Assembly (NCBI RefSeq): GCF_003112735.1
Contig: NZ_BFBR01000001.1
Location: forward strand, 62,001-126,000
DNA from: Candidatus Phycosocius bacilliformis
Lineage (GTDB): Bacteria; Pseudomonadota; Alphaproteobacteria; Caulobacterales; Aquidulcibacteraceae
Length of the DNA: 64,000 nt
Direction: 5' to 3'
The notes under the pieces were generated by a model, which was not told the origin of the DNA, did not search any database, and worked only from the letters and a program-made list of their open reading frames with translations. Position 1 is the first letter of the stretch; every line of letters starts with the position of its first letter. This document shows, piece by piece, positions 20,902 through 30,605 of the stretch. The position numbers were made by a program, and so were the translations under genes.

Positions 20902-23230
20902 GCCCGTCAACATCAAGCTGCGGATTGAGGCAGAAAATGCCGACGCCGTCAAAAAGGCCTTGGAGGGGCTTGGCGTCACGGGTCAGTCCGCCATGAAAAA
21001 GCTTGAGGCTGCGGCCAAAGCCGCACGGCCAGAAACCAAGGCGCTGGCTGCTGCTGCCGATGATCTCAAAGGCCGCATGGACGGGCTGGGGCAGGACATT
21101 CCGGGTGTGTCGGCTGCCTTGCGGGGTCTGGGTCCAGCTGGCGCTGTTGCCGCTGGGGCCTTTGCGCTGGTTGCCTCCGCTGTGGCCGCAGGCATGACCG
21201 CCGCGCGCGAATACATGACCTGGGCCGCCGATCTGACCGATGCAGCCGACGCAGTCCAGACCAATGTCGAGTCTTTGCAGGCGTGGCGATTTGCGATGGA
21301 AGAGGTCGGCGGCACGTCGCAAGACCTTGATGCCGGATTGGCAGGCCTTAACAGCACGATTGGGGCGCTCAAGACCGGGCTGGGTGACGTCAAGCAAGTC
21401 GCCGCGCTCAAGGAATTGGGTCTCGATCCTGAGGTCGTGCGCAGTTGGAACAATCTGGAAGATGCCCTGCCCGCCATTGTCAGGGGGTTTGAGGGTGTCA
21501 AGGACGAGGCCACCCGCGTCCGCATTGCTGAGCGTCTTGGGATTAAAGAGCTTCTGCCCTTGCTGCGACTGGGGTCTGATGGCTTGGGCGATTTGGAGCA
21601 GCGGGCCAGTGATCTGGGGGTGACGGTCGACAAAGAAACGGTTGCTGCACTTGATGCCGCCAATCGCCGTCTTGAGATTGTGACAGACCGCATTCGCGGG
21701 CAAGCTGCGCCTGCCGTTGTGATGCTGGCCGAAGCCATGGCAGACATCGGTGAGGCTGCAGCTAACGCAATTGCCCCAGTCCTGATGCTTTTAGAATGGG
21801 TAAGCAAAGCTCTGGACAAAACTTGGGCTTTGCGGATGGCCGTTTCCGGGCTTCCAGGCATTGGCATGATGGCCGGACAAATGGTCGCGGCAAGTCAAGG
21901 CGATGTTCGCCGCATGCCAAAAGGCGGCCGTGGCGGCGGCGGTGGCGATTCTCAGTTCATTGATGATGTGATTCAGGAAAACAGGCGGCGCAACACCGCG
22001 TCCTATCAAGGTCCAAGAATTGACATTGGTAGCGGGCGGTCTGGTGGCTCGGGCCGTAACCGGGGTAACTCATCGGCAGCACGAGAGGCTGCCCAAGCGG
22101 TTCGTGATGCGGCTGAAGCCGTGCGTCGTAGCGAGCTTAATCAGCGTGAAATGGACCGGGCGCAGCTCGACATTCTGCGCGCAACCGAAGCCTTGGCAAA
22201 ATCATCTGCCGAACGGCGCGCCATTTCAGAACAGCGCGTCACACTTGAGCGCGATCAGGCACTTGCTGCAATCAATGCGGACAAAGAACTGGATGAAACG
22301 ACCAAAGCGCAAAAGCGCGTGGCGGTCGAAACCGCCTATCAAGCCGATTTGGCCAAGATTGCATCAGAGGCGTGGGAAGAGCTTGGCCAACAATTGGAAG
22401 AGCAGAAGCGGCGGGATGAGACCTCTCGCCGCCTGATTGAAGACGCAGAGCTCTCTATGCTTGAGAGCGCCTCACAGAATGCCAAGACCCGCCAAGAAGC
22501 TTTGGCAATTGAGATAAAGATCCTCGATCTGGTCACTGCCCGGCAGCTCGCAGAGATTGAAGCTCTTGAGGCATCTGAAGAGGCCAAGGCATTGGCGCGC
22601 GCAGCTGTTGAGGCCGCCAAAGCTGCCCAACAGGAAGTCATCAAGCGGCAGAACCAAAGCCCGCTGGAGCGGTATGGGGATACGCTGAAGCGTGAGCGAG
22701 ACAACATCAATGATTCCTTGGAATCCATTGCCGTTGGCGGTCTGCAAAGTCTTGAAGACGGCCTGACCTCCATCATTGATGGCACCAAGTCTGTGAAGCA
22801 GGCCTTTTCGGACATGGCCCGCTCTATTCTTGCCGAGCTGACCCGCTTGGCCATCCGCCAATGGATCATCAAGCCGCTGCTCGACGCAATCAAGCGTGGT
22901 GGCAATGGCTCTGGCGACTGGTTTGGGGGCGGCCGCGCCCTGGGCGGGCCTGTCATGGCAGGGGCCAGCTACATTGTCGGCGAGCGGGGACCAGAGCGGT
23001 TTGTGCCCGCACTGCCGGGTTACATCCAGCCCAGCAATTCAGGGTCACTCAAGGTCAATATCTACAATGCGCCAACCCCTGCCAGCGTCCAGCCTCGGGC
23101 AGACGGTGGCGTCGACATCATTTTTCAGCGGCTCGATCAGCACGATCAGCGGCTCAATCAGCTGGATCAATCCATCGAAGGTCGCGCACTGGGTGCTTAC
23201 TCCGACGCCCGCCGACGTGGCTATTTTTAG
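20894..23230 (+). CDS. Tape measure protein
   Basis: A 778-residue protein with the usual features: an N-terminal charged helix, a hydrophobic membrane-active segment near residues 77-95 (AAGAFALVASAVAAG), long coiled-coil helices in residues 390-590, and the conserved C-terminal 'GRALGGPVMAGASYIVGERGPE' motif. Using the rule of about 0.15 nm per residue, the tail would be near 115 nm. The middle holds a Gly/Arg-rich linker (RGGGGGDS). Confidence 0.92.
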   Translation: MAKPVNIKLRIEAENADAVKKALEGLGVTGQSAMKKLEAAAKAARPETKALAAAADDLKGRMDGLGQDIPGVSAALRGLGPAGAVAAGAFALVASAVAAGMTAAREYMTWAADLTDAADAVQTNVESLQAWRFAMEEVGGTSQDLDAGLAGLNSTIGALKTGLGDVKQVAALKELGLDPEVVRSWNNLEDALPAIVRGFEGVKDEATRVRIAERLGIKELLPLLRLGSDGLGDLEQRASDLGVTVDKETVAALDAANRRLEIVTDRIRGQAAPAVVMLAEAMADIGEAAANAIAPVLMLLEWVSKALDKTWALRMAVSGLPGIGMMAGQMVAASQGDVRRMPKGGRGGGGGDSQFIDDVIQENRRRNTASYQGPRIDIGSGRSGGSGRNRGNSSAAREAAQAVRDAAEAVRRSELNQREMDRAQLDILRATEALAKSSAERRAISEQRVTLERDQALAAINADKELDETTKAQKRVAVETAYQADLAKIASEAWEELGQQLEEQKRRDETSRRLIEDAELSMLESASQNAKTRQEALAIEIKILDLVTARQLAEIEALEASEEAKALARAAVEAAKAAQQEVIKRQNQSPLERYGDTLKRERDNINDSLESIAVGGLQSLEDGLTSIIDGTKSVKQAFSDMARSILAELTRLAIRQWIIKPLLDAIKRGGNGSGDWFGGGRALGGPVMAGASYIVGERGPERFVPALPGYIQPSNSGSLKVNIYNAPTPASVQPRADGGVDIIFQRLDQHDQRLNQLDQSIEGRALGAYSDARRRGYF

Positions 23231-23239
23231 GGTCTGACG

Positions 23240-23887
23240 ATGACGGAAATCATCAACGTGCCATGGCAGGGGGTCTCGGGCGGGTCGTGCGAATTGCAGA
23301 CAGGCCATGCCGAAAACCCAGCCCGTAGCTTCGAGTATGATCAGACCCTCAATCTGTCGGGGCCGCGCTGGATACTGCGCGTTCGGTTGAGTGATCGCGA
23401 TGGTGAACAGGGCGGGCGCATCCGGGCCTTTCTGGCCCGGCTGGCTGCCTTGGGTGGTCGCTTCCGATGCTTTGATCCATTGCGGCGCAGGCCGCTGCAG
23501 TACGCGCTGACCGCCACACGCGGCTGGCTGGCCAATACCAGTGTTGAGGCCAGCATCGTCTCCATTGCCGCCAGCACCTATAACATCACAGTGAGTGGTC
23601 TGAGCATCGGTGCCATCTTCAAGCCGGGCGATGCTCTGTCGTATGCTTTCGGCGGCGAACAGCGACTTTATCGCATCGTCAATGACACGGATGTTGTGGC
23701 CAATGCCTCCGGCCAAGCCACATTCATGGTTGTTCCCAGACCGCGCGCGGCTTCCGTTGGCACTGCCGTCCGCTTCGACAATGCAACATCTGTCTTCAAG
23801 CTGATTGGTCAAGAGCCTGCGGGGGTTGATCTGGTCCCCGGCCCCCTGCCCGTGTCAATCGAGCTGACCGCGATTGAGGTCTTGTGA
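23240..23887 (+). CDS. Distal tail protein
   Basis: A 215-residue beta-rich protein after the tape measure. It starts MTEIINVPWQGVSGG and contains 'DQTLNLSGPRWILRVRLSD', 'RFRCFDPLRRRPL' and a later 'GAIFKPGDALSYAFGGEQRLYRIV' beta module. The slot is that of lambda gpM/L or Dit proteins that form the ring at the tail end. GTA gp12 (DUF2460 family) is a comparable alphaproteobacterial protein. Confidence 0.68.
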   Translation: MTEIINVPWQGVSGGSCELQTGHAENPARSFEYDQTLNLSGPRWILRVRLSDRDGEQGGRIRAFLARLAALGGRFRCFDPLRRRPLQYALTATRGWLANTSVEASIVSIAASTYNITVSGLSIGAIFKPGDALSYAFGGEQRLYRIVNDTDVVANASGQATFMVVPRPRAASVGTAVRFDNATSVFKLIGQEPAGVDLVPGPLPVSIELTAIEVL

Positions 23888-24570
23888 TGGCGCTGGCTCT
23901 CACCACACCGCAGCGCAATCTGCTCCGCAGCCGCAACATCGGCTTGCGGATGCTGGTGCAATTCACGTTTGGGGCCAACATCTATCGGTTCACCGATGAT
24001 GAGGACACGATTGTCTGGAACGGCTTTAACTGGTTGGGCGCGGGCCAGATCGCGACCATTTCAGCCCGCGCGCTGACGGCTGGTTCCAGTGCCGACGGGG
24101 TGACAATCACGGTCAATGGTGCGGGCCTTGCCACGCCTGACGATCCCTCTGCGGCCACTCTCTTGGCCACGATTTATGCCGAGGCCAAGCAATGGGATCG
24201 GGTGGACATGTTTCTGCTTTATTTTGATGCAGCCACAGGCGTTCCTGTGTTCCAAGCGCCGTTCCTGATTGGTCGCTTGGCCGGTGCGCCATTGCTGCGA
24301 CAGCCCGGCGCAGCTGCCCAGCTGCAGCTTGAGATTGAGGCTGATGACATCATTCTGGACCGCGCGCCTGGTCGAACCCGGTCGGACTCTGATCAGCGCC
24401 GCATGTGGCCGGTAGGCGGCGGCGGCTTTCATCTGGCGGGTGCGGCTTCAGCACAGGCGGGTTCGGTTTGGTGGGGACAGGATGCGCCCGCTGCAACTGT
24501 GCCGCGCGCCAACAATCTGATTGGCCGTGTGATCCAGCGCGCGATTGCTGCCGATGAGGCCCTGCGATGA
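23887..24570 (+). CDS. Minor tail (hub) protein, GTA gp13-like
   Basis: A 227-residue protein coupled through TGATG to the previous gene. It has 'LRMLVQFTFGANIYRFTDDEDTIVWNG', 'GVPVFQAPFLIGRL' and a C-terminal 'RRMWPVGGGGFHL' segment. The order distal tail protein, this protein, NlpC-like protein, tip protein is the same as gp12 to gp15 of gene transfer agents and many alphaproteobacterial siphophages. It probably forms part of the baseplate hub. Confidence 0.65.
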   Translation: MALALTTPQRNLLRSRNIGLRMLVQFTFGANIYRFTDDEDTIVWNGFNWLGAGQIATISARALTAGSSADGVTITVNGAGLATPDDPSAATLLATIYAEAKQWDRVDMFLLYFDAATGVPVFQAPFLIGRLAGAPLLRQPGAAAQLQLEIEADDIILDRAPGRTRSDSDQRRMWPVGGGGFHLAGAASAQAGSVWWGQDAPAATVPRANNLIGRVIQRAIAADEALR

Positions 24571-25019
24571 GCTTGCACCCCGATTATCTTGCAATCCTGC
24601 CCAAAGCGATTTGGCAATGGCAGGGCGTGCGGCACGTGTTTGGCGCCTCTGATTGCGTTTGCTTTGTGCGCGACGTGCTGCTTCGGATCGGCGCGCGTGA
24701 CCCCTTGCCCAAAGGGATAAACTGGTCGTCGCGGCGCGGTGCGTTGCGTGTTCTGCGCCGCATGGGCGGCATCACGGGGCAATTGGCTCGCATCTATCCT
24801 GAAACATCGCTGGTCCAGCTGCGCTCGGGCGATGTGCTGGCCCGTGAGCCGGACGCTGAGGGGGTGATGGGGGCTGTCTACATCATTCATGCCGCGCGCG
24901 CTTGGTCGGTTCTGGAAGGTGATGCCATCAGCCCCGGTGGGTTAATCTCTGAAGACGTGCAGCTTTTGGTGTCGCAGGCTGGCACATGGCGCGGCTTTGC
25001 CACGCAGGAGGCGGTGTGA
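24567..25019 (+). CDS. NlpC/P60-like tail protein (DUF6950 type)
   Basis: A 150-residue protein with 'VFGASDCVCFVRDVLLRIGARDPL' near its N-terminus. The D-C pair at residues 29-30 matches the catalytic Cys region of NlpC/P60-type cell-wall peptidases and the related DUF6950. A possible His partner lies in 'YIIHAARAWSVLE'. In gene transfer agents the matching protein helps tail penetration of the peptidoglycan. Activity of this copy is not certain. Confidence 0.7.
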   Translation: MSLHPDYLAILPKAIWQWQGVRHVFGASDCVCFVRDVLLRIGARDPLPKGINWSSRRGALRVLRRMGGITGQLARIYPETSLVQLRSGDVLAREPDAEGVMGAVYIIHAARAWSVLEGDAISPGGLISEDVQLLVSQAGTWRGFATQEAV

Positions 25020-28003
25020 TGGGGCCGGTCGCTGCTGCAGCTTCCTTTATCATCAAGGCAGCCGCTGCCAACACAATCAAAGGCTTTCTGATCCGAACCG
25101 TTTTAACGGTGGGGGCGCAGATGGCCTTTCAGGCTCTCTCGCCCAAACCAAAGATGGGGGCCGATAGCGCAGCATCGGGTGTTGAGCAGCAGCGGCAATT
25201 GGGGGAGGCAACACCCCGCGCCATTGCACTTGGGTGGACCATTGTCGCAGGGTCTGAATGCGCGCTCTGGGCTTCGGGTGATGGCGATGACAACCGTTTC
25301 AACACCCGTGTGATTGTTGTCAGCGATTGGCCGACGCAATTGCAGAAGGTCTGGGTCCGTGGCCGCGAACTGACCTTTGAGGGCGACATCAACACGGGCT
25401 GGTTTGCCTGCAATCAGTACAGATCCAAGCAAGGTGCGGCGCGGGTGTGGATGCGCTTTATCCGGGGGGACTGGAACCAAGCAGCTGACCCGCTCTTGAT
25501 CTCTTACGCCAATGCCAACGGCTCTTGGACAGCTGACGACAGGCTGCGCGGGGTCTCTGCTCTCTTGATCCGGCGCGAGTATGACGTCGATGCCTTCCAA
25601 TCTGGGGCACCAGACAATGATGATTTGCGCGTCGAGGTCCGCAACGCGCCGGTTTACGACTGGCGCGACGCAACCCAGTCCCTGACGGACGTGACAACCT
25701 GGAAGCCCAGTGAGAACCCCGTGGTTCTTCTGGAGAATGCGTTAAGCCTCCTGCGCGCCCCGGCTCAATTCAGTCCGGGCTCGACCGATCCAATCGTCGG
25801 CCCAGGTCTTGATTTCAGCCGCAGGCCTTTGGCCAAGCTGACGGCCATGGCCAACATCTGTGACGAGCTCGTCAGTGGCCAGCCACGTTATCGCGCTGGC
25901 GGTGTTGTCACCTCGACCATGAATGGCCGCGCCATTATTGAGCGATTTGCAGCTGCCTGTGCCGGGTCATGGGTCAGCTCGGGCGAGGGCGGCTATCTGC
26001 GCCCCGGCCACGTTCCGGCACCCGTCATGGACATCCCAGCCGGGGCGCTGCAAGCGTCTGCTTCTGATCGTTACGACCCGTGGGCAAGGCCTGATGCCGC
26101 CGTCAACACGGTGATTGCGTCCTATCCAGATCCCGCGCTTGGCTGGCAGATCACGCCATTGCCGGCAGCATCTGATCCGGCGTGGGTGAGTGCCCAAGGC
26201 GGTGTGCGATCTGATCCGCTTGATCTGTCGTTTGTGCCGTACCGGGATCAGGCTTGGCGCATTGCAACCCGGCGCGCGCGCGGCATGCAATTAATGGGCG
26301 CGCGCGATTTCACCGGGCCACATTGGCTGGTTGAGCTGGAGCCGGGCGACGTTGTTACCGCCCCGGACCCCGCCCTGCCGTATCTGTCGACCCGTTGGTG
26401 GATGGTGCAGCGCAGCGTCTTGATGGCCAAGCAAGACGGGCTGACAACGCAGATCAGCTTGGTCGAGATTGATTCCGCGATCGATGCCGCGCCGCCCGCA
26501 ATTGGTGCGGCCGCAGGCTTCACCCCGTCCTCGCTCTCGCGCGCGTTGGCTGTTCCAGCGGTGACCATTGGCCAGCGCGTCGTGTCGGGCGGGTCTGGTG
26601 GACAATACCCCGAATTGACTTTCTTGATTCCAGACACAGCTTCTCAGAGCTCAGGCGTGGTGCAGCTGCAGGGCCCGGCCAGTGCAAACGATAACGCCTT
26701 GTTGGCAGCCGCTCAGATCCGCAACATCAATCTGTCGCGTGGGCTCTTGGTTGGTGAGGCAGTGGTGCCGGGCTGGTATCGCTGGCGAGCGGCAGGTCGG
26801 GATGTGGATGGCTCGGTCGGGGCCTTCGATGCTTCTTGGCATGCTGCGGTTCAAGTCACAGCGCCATTGGTCGCCGGTCAGGCAGGTACGGGCATTGGTG
26901 GCGCGCCTATCTTGAACAGCCAAGTGACTGGCTTTGCCAATCAGGCGATCGACAGTGAATTCGTTTACTTTGATCGCACTTGGGGTGCACTTTTCGCAAG
27001 TGCAGGGACTTGGACGGTCAGCAAGTTTGTAGCGCTTGGGGCTACGCAGGTTTTGCGGCGCGCGGCTTCTGCGCCGCCCGCAGGCGCTCAATTCAATATT
27101 GGCCAAGCGTTGGCTGCCTCTCTGCCCGTGCAAGAAGGGCAGCGCCTTGAAGCATCGGGCATCGTATCGATCACCAATTGCACGCCTGCCTCAAGCCTAC
27201 AGGTATCTTGGTTTAACGCGGCTGGTTCGTTTGTTGGCGCAACGGTTGTCGCGAACTCCAATGCAGACAATGTGGTTGGCGGGTTCGTCACAGTTCCCTC
27301 GGGCATCGGGGCCGCCATTGCCTCGTTGACTGCGGTGTATTTCGTCAACACAGGTGGAATCTACACCGAAGGGCGATTTGCTCGCCCAGTCTTGCGCATC
27401 GCGTCGGCTGAGCAATCAATTCTGACCGCCTACACACCGGGGCCTGTTGAACGCAACGCGGACCAGACGGGCGGCAACACGGCGGCAGGTATCATTGGTC
27501 AAGGGGCGCTGGCAACCAAGAACACCATTGGCCTTGGTGATGTAACCAACGGCACCAACCCAAACAATTCAACACTGGCTGAAACCTCCACAGGCACCAT
27601 CACCTTGACGACCAGTTGGGGGACGATCAGCGACACAACTGTGGCAAGCTGGAAGGGCGGGCTGGCAGATGTGCGGTGGATGTTCACTGGCTTTATTTCT
27701 GCCAGTCAGACTTGGATTGCCTTGCCGTCGCCATTTCCGACACCTAAGCTGATTCTGGCCCGCCTTTTAATTGATAACGTGGCAACTGGCCCTGAGATTG
27801 TGGCCGGGGTTCTGGGCATCACGTTCAAAGGAAACACCGATTGGGCAGAGGAATTGTCCGCACCCATTCAGGCTGTGTTCCAAGAAGCTGTGGCAGCCGG
27901 ATCAAATCGAAACTTCAAAGTTCAATTGCGTGTCAGCCGAGACAGCTTGGGGCTTGGCCCGTCCCGCCCTGGCCGCATGACAGTACGGGAATGCTTGCTG
28001 TGA
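25019..28003 (+). CDS. Tail tip/host specificity protein (TipJ-like)
   Basis: A 994-residue protein. The N-terminal membrane-like helix (FIIKAAAANTIKGFLIRTVL) is followed by the beta-rich tip module with 'PRAIALGWTIVAGSECALWAS', 'VIVVSDWPTQLQKVWVRGREL' and 'ARVWMRFIRGDW'. The middle resembles lambda gpJ and GTA gp15. From about residue 630 the sequence is low in charge and beta-like, probably a receptor-binding fibre part. The ATG at 25019 overlaps the previous stop as TGATG. Confidence 0.83.
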   Translation: MGPVAAAASFIIKAAAANTIKGFLIRTVLTVGAQMAFQALSPKPKMGADSAASGVEQQRQLGEATPRAIALGWTIVAGSECALWASGDGDDNRFNTRVIVVSDWPTQLQKVWVRGRELTFEGDINTGWFACNQYRSKQGAARVWMRFIRGDWNQAADPLLISYANANGSWTADDRLRGVSALLIRREYDVDAFQSGAPDNDDLRVEVRNAPVYDWRDATQSLTDVTTWKPSENPVVLLENALSLLRAPAQFSPGSTDPIVGPGLDFSRRPLAKLTAMANICDELVSGQPRYRAGGVVTSTMNGRAIIERFAAACAGSWVSSGEGGYLRPGHVPAPVMDIPAGALQASASDRYDPWARPDAAVNTVIASYPDPALGWQITPLPAASDPAWVSAQGGVRSDPLDLSFVPYRDQAWRIATRRARGMQLMGARDFTGPHWLVELEPGDVVTAPDPALPYLSTRWWMVQRSVLMAKQDGLTTQISLVEIDSAIDAAPPAIGAAAGFTPSSLSRALAVPAVTIGQRVVSGGSGGQYPELTFLIPDTASQSSGVVQLQGPASANDNALLAAAQIRNINLSRGLLVGEAVVPGWYRWRAAGRDVDGSVGAFDASWHAAVQVTAPLVAGQAGTGIGGAPILNSQVTGFANQAIDSEFVYFDRTWGALFASAGTWTVSKFVALGATQVLRRAASAPPAGAQFNIGQALAASLPVQEGQRLEASGIVSITNCTPASSLQVSWFNAAGSFVGATVVANSNADNVVGGFVTVPSGIGAAIASLTAVYFVNTGGIYTEGRFARPVLRIASAEQSILTAYTPGPVERNADQTGGNTAAGIIGQGALATKNTIGLGDVTNGTNPNNSTLAETSTGTITLTTSWGTISDTTVASWKGGLADVRWMFTGFISASQTWIALPSPFPTPKLILARLLIDNVATGPEIVAGVLGITFKGNTDWAEELSAPIQAVFQEAVAAGSNRNFKVQLRVSRDSLGLGPSRPGRMTVRECLL

Positions 28004-28182
28004 AGATGTTACCTGTTTTGATTGTCGCGCTGATGCTGGTGGCTTGCAAGGATCAAGAGCCTTCGGGCGGTTCTGGTGGTGGATACTCAGCGCCACAACC
28101 CGGTGCCCCTGCGCCGCAACGTGTTTTTGATTGCGGCAATTTCTTCTCTCCAAACCCATGCAAAAAGGAATATGGCCGATGA
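28000..28182 (+). CDS. Small phage lipoprotein (possible outer spanin)
   Basis: A 60-residue frame starting with GTG at 28000 (overlapping the tip gene stop), or ATG at 28006. It has a lipoprotein signal peptide: hydrophobic LPVLIVALMLVAC, with LVAC as lipobox. The mature part is about 43 residues, rich in Gly and Pro (SGGSGGGYSAPQPGAPAPQ), and ends with two Cys and a basic tail. Short Pro-rich lipoproteins near lysis genes are typical of Rz1-type outer spanins. An exclusion or conversion lipoprotein is the alternative. Confidence 0.6.
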   Translation: MKMLPVLIVALMLVACKDQEPSGGSGGGYSAPQPGAPAPQRVFDCGNFFSPNPCKKEYGR

Positions 28183-28505
28183 ACCTTCCAGACCTGCGCT
28201 TGGCGATAGATACGCTTGCCATGGGGCCACGCGGCACTCAGGCTCTGCGAGAAGCAATCGCCCATCCATCAGTGGTCGTCGTGACTGTGGCTGCATTCCA
28301 GGATTTGCGCAGCCGTGTGGCTGATTTGGATGACAACGAAGTGGAAATCCTGCGCCACGCCTGTCGCCATATCAGGACAAACCATTGGCACGGTCTGACG
28401 GCGGACGCCATTGCGGTCGAGGCCAGCTTGCCTGCGCCTGTACCGCCAGCGGTCGATCCACCTGTGATCGACCTTCCCATCAACCTGTCAAACCAAGGCG
28501 ATTGA
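28179..28505 (+). CDS. Phage hypothetical protein (108 aa)
   Basis: A 108-residue protein starting four bases inside the lipoprotein gene. It has amphipathic helices (DLRLAIDTLAMGPRGTQALREAI, broken here for length) and an acidic centre 'DLDDNEVEILRHACRHI', and ends in a Pro-rich tail (PAPVPPAVDPPVIDLPI). No membrane segment is visible. Unknown role within the distal tail/lysis region. Confidence 0.55.
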   Translation: MNLPDLRLAIDTLAMGPRGTQALREAIAHPSVVVVTVAAFQDLRSRVADLDDNEVEILRHACRHIRTNHWHGLTADAIAVEASLPAPVPPAVDPPVIDLPINLSNQGD

Positions 28506-28507
28506 CA

Positions 28508-28891
28508 ATGGCCGAAACCGCGCCGCGCACCCGAGCCAAAGAGCCCAGCCACACCGATCTGTTGGTTCAAATCGGCCTTAGATTTGACCGCATCGAGGCT
28601 CGCCTTGATCACGGCGAAAAGCGCTTTGATCGTCTTGAAGACAAAATCGACAAGGCCGAGCAGACGCGCGCAGAAATGGTGCGAGAGCTGGCCACTCTCC
28701 AGGCCACGGCGGACGCGCATCAAGCCTCGGTCGACGCCAACAAAACCCCGCCTTGGTGGCTGTCTTGGAAGCCGGTGGCCATCATCGTGGTGTTGTCAGT
28801 CTTTGCGGGCGCGGGCCTAACGGCGCTCGCCATTGCTGGCTTGGACATTGTCCCCAAGCTGACCGCGATCAAGGCCGCGGTGCACCCTTAA
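28508..28891 (+). CDS. Coiled-coil protein with one TM helix (holin or inner-spanin candidate)
   Basis: A 127-residue protein. Residues about 15-75 form a heptad-like charged coiled coil ('FDRIEARLDHGEKRFDRLED'). A membrane helix follows at about 90-115 ('VAIIVVLSVFAGAGLTALAI') and then a short basic tail. The topology (long N-terminal coiled coil, C-terminal TM) is opposite to a classic N-anchored inner spanin. A role as a holin-like or membrane-anchored lysis accessory protein is equally possible. Confidence 0.55.
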   Translation: MAETAPRTRAKEPSHTDLLVQIGLRFDRIEARLDHGEKRFDRLEDKIDKAEQTRAEMVRELATLQATADAHQASVDANKTPPWWLSWKPVAIIVVLSVFAGAGLTALAIAGLDIVPKLTAIKAAVHP

Positions 28892-28922
28892 ACAAGCTCT
28901 TTTCGGTCTCTGACCGATTGAA

Positions 28923-28942
28923 CGCCGGGCAGCAGCCCGGCG
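28923..28942 (+). terminator. GC-rich hairpin between membrane and tail-associated genes
   Basis: CGCCGGGC-AGCA-GCCCGGCG is a perfect 8-bp stem with a 4-base loop. No T-run follows, so it may be a pause, processing or mRNA-stability hairpin rather than a full terminator. Confidence 0.4.
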
Positions 28943-28982
28943 CATGACCTTTCATGTCCATCTCACTGTAGGAGTATTCGAG

Positions 28983-30560
28983 ATGTCCCTTGTGTCACTT
29001 GGCATCGATGGCGCGCTGCACGAGCAGGAATCCCCTGGCATCATTTACCCCATTCAGTCGATCCATCCCCGATTCATGGATCTGTTGGGTCGGTTGAAGA
29101 CGACTCTGCATCAGAACATTTATGATGCCGACTTTGAGTATGGGCCCCAGCCACTGCGGTGGGAGTCACTCACACTCAACGGCGGTGCGCAGCTGCATTT
29201 GCCTCAAGAGGGCGGCGTGCGGCTGAGTGTTCCAACCACGGCCAACGCGGTCTCAATCCGTCAGTCGCGACCTTATCACCGCTATCAGCCCGGCAAAACG
29301 ATGCTGATGGCAAGCTTTGTTCTGATGGATCCAGCGGTGGTCGGCAATCGGCAGCGCTGCGGCTTTTTTGATGATACCAATGGCGTGTTCTTTGAACAGG
29401 GCGATCCCGACCTAACCCCGCGTCCAAACAACTTGGGCCCACGCAATCCCTCCGGCATGTCGGTCGTTCGGCGCACCGATAACGACGGCACAATTCAGGA
29501 GGAGCGAGTCCCTTTGCAAGACTGGAGCGGCAACAAGGACATCATTTACAAGCTGAATTGGGATCGGCCTCAAATGATCTGGATTGCCTACACCTATTAT
29601 GGCGGCGGATCGGTCCAGTATGGCTGCTACTTGGAAGGCCAGCCTCACATCCTTCATGAGATCCACTGGGGCAATAGAGCCAACGTGATTCGCCCCTGGG
29701 CTCGGACTGGCAATTTGCCTGTTCGCTATGAAACGCGGAACATTAACGCCACATCGGTCGGGTCGAGCATGGTGCATTATGGCGTTTCGGTCATTGTCGA
29801 TGGCGGCATCGATGAGCAGCGCGGCGGCACCTACTCTTATGGCATGGCCCTGCAAACACCGCGCCGGACCGTGAGTGCCAACACTATTCGTTTCCCGGTC
29901 CTTTCAATTCGCATGCGCACAATGGGGACGCTTGAGTACACCCAAGCCACTCAGCCATTGACGGCGGGGACAACTGGGTCAGCGACCGTAGGGGCGGCAT
30001 CCTGGGCAACCGACCAATGGCGCGGCCGTCATTTCAACTACTTTGTTGGTGGCGTCAGCTATATGGGGCGGATCACAGGAAACAATGCCACAACGCTAAC
30101 CTTGGTCGATCCGATCACAGGCGGGCCTTTAGCCGTCGCGCCCGTCGCAGGGCAGCCATTCACCATTGGCTTGATCAATCGTGGCCAGCTTTTGCCGCGG
30201 CGTTTGATGCTGGCATCAGATGGTTTGGCACAGCTTGAATTCATTCTGTCGACGCCATCCAGCCCTGTGCTTTTGACGGGGGCGAACTTCCAGCCGTTGG
30301 CCCAGCTTGGTTCTCCAAACTCATTTGCTGAGCGCGACGTCAGTGCCACCGCTTATGTGTCTGGGGGCGAGGTTGTGAAAGCTTCCCCTCTGCCATTTGG
30401 TGGCTCTGGCCTGCAAGAGCTGTCCTTGGCCGAGCTCTTTCCGCTCTACACCAACATTCGTGGCACAGTGACCGACACACTCACCTTGGCCGTAACAACC
30501 CAAGCAGGCCAGGCGGCAAACGTGGGTGCGACGTTCGATGCACAAGAGGCCATGTCCTAG
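28983..30560 (+). CDS. Large tail-associated structural protein
   Basis: A 525-residue protein with AGGAG nine bases before its ATG at 28983. It is rich in aromatic and beta-forming residues ('YYGGGSVQYGCYLEGQPHIL', 'TYSYGMALQTP'). A repeat-like middle (TQPLTAGTTGSATVGAAS) and a C-terminal 'GTVTDTLTLAVTTQAG' segment follow. The size, composition and location after the tip gene and before the endolysin suggest a fibre, receptor-binding or decoration protein. No family was recognised. Confidence 0.6.
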   Translation: MSLVSLGIDGALHEQESPGIIYPIQSIHPRFMDLLGRLKTTLHQNIYDADFEYGPQPLRWESLTLNGGAQLHLPQEGGVRLSVPTTANAVSIRQSRPYHRYQPGKTMLMASFVLMDPAVVGNRQRCGFFDDTNGVFFEQGDPDLTPRPNNLGPRNPSGMSVVRRTDNDGTIQEERVPLQDWSGNKDIIYKLNWDRPQMIWIAYTYYGGGSVQYGCYLEGQPHILHEIHWGNRANVIRPWARTGNLPVRYETRNINATSVGSSMVHYGVSVIVDGGIDEQRGGTYSYGMALQTPRRTVSANTIRFPVLSIRMRTMGTLEYTQATQPLTAGTTGSATVGAASWATDQWRGRHFNYFVGGVSYMGRITGNNATTLTLVDPITGGPLAVAPVAGQPFTIGLINRGQLLPRRLMLASDGLAQLEFILSTPSSPVLLTGANFQPLAQLGSPNSFAERDVSATAYVSGGEVVKASPLPFGGSGLQELSLAELFPLYTNIRGTVTDTLTLAVTTQAGQAANVGATFDAQEAMS

Positions 30561-30605
30561 TCCGCACTTCCAACCAGTGTAACCCCCTGAAAAGAGGCAT
30601 TTGCC

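Noticed and set aside
20669-21703. A 344-codon minus-strand frame opposite the tape measure gene
   Set aside because: The tape measure frame is longer, overlaps its neighbours tightly and has conserved motifs; the antisense frame has none.
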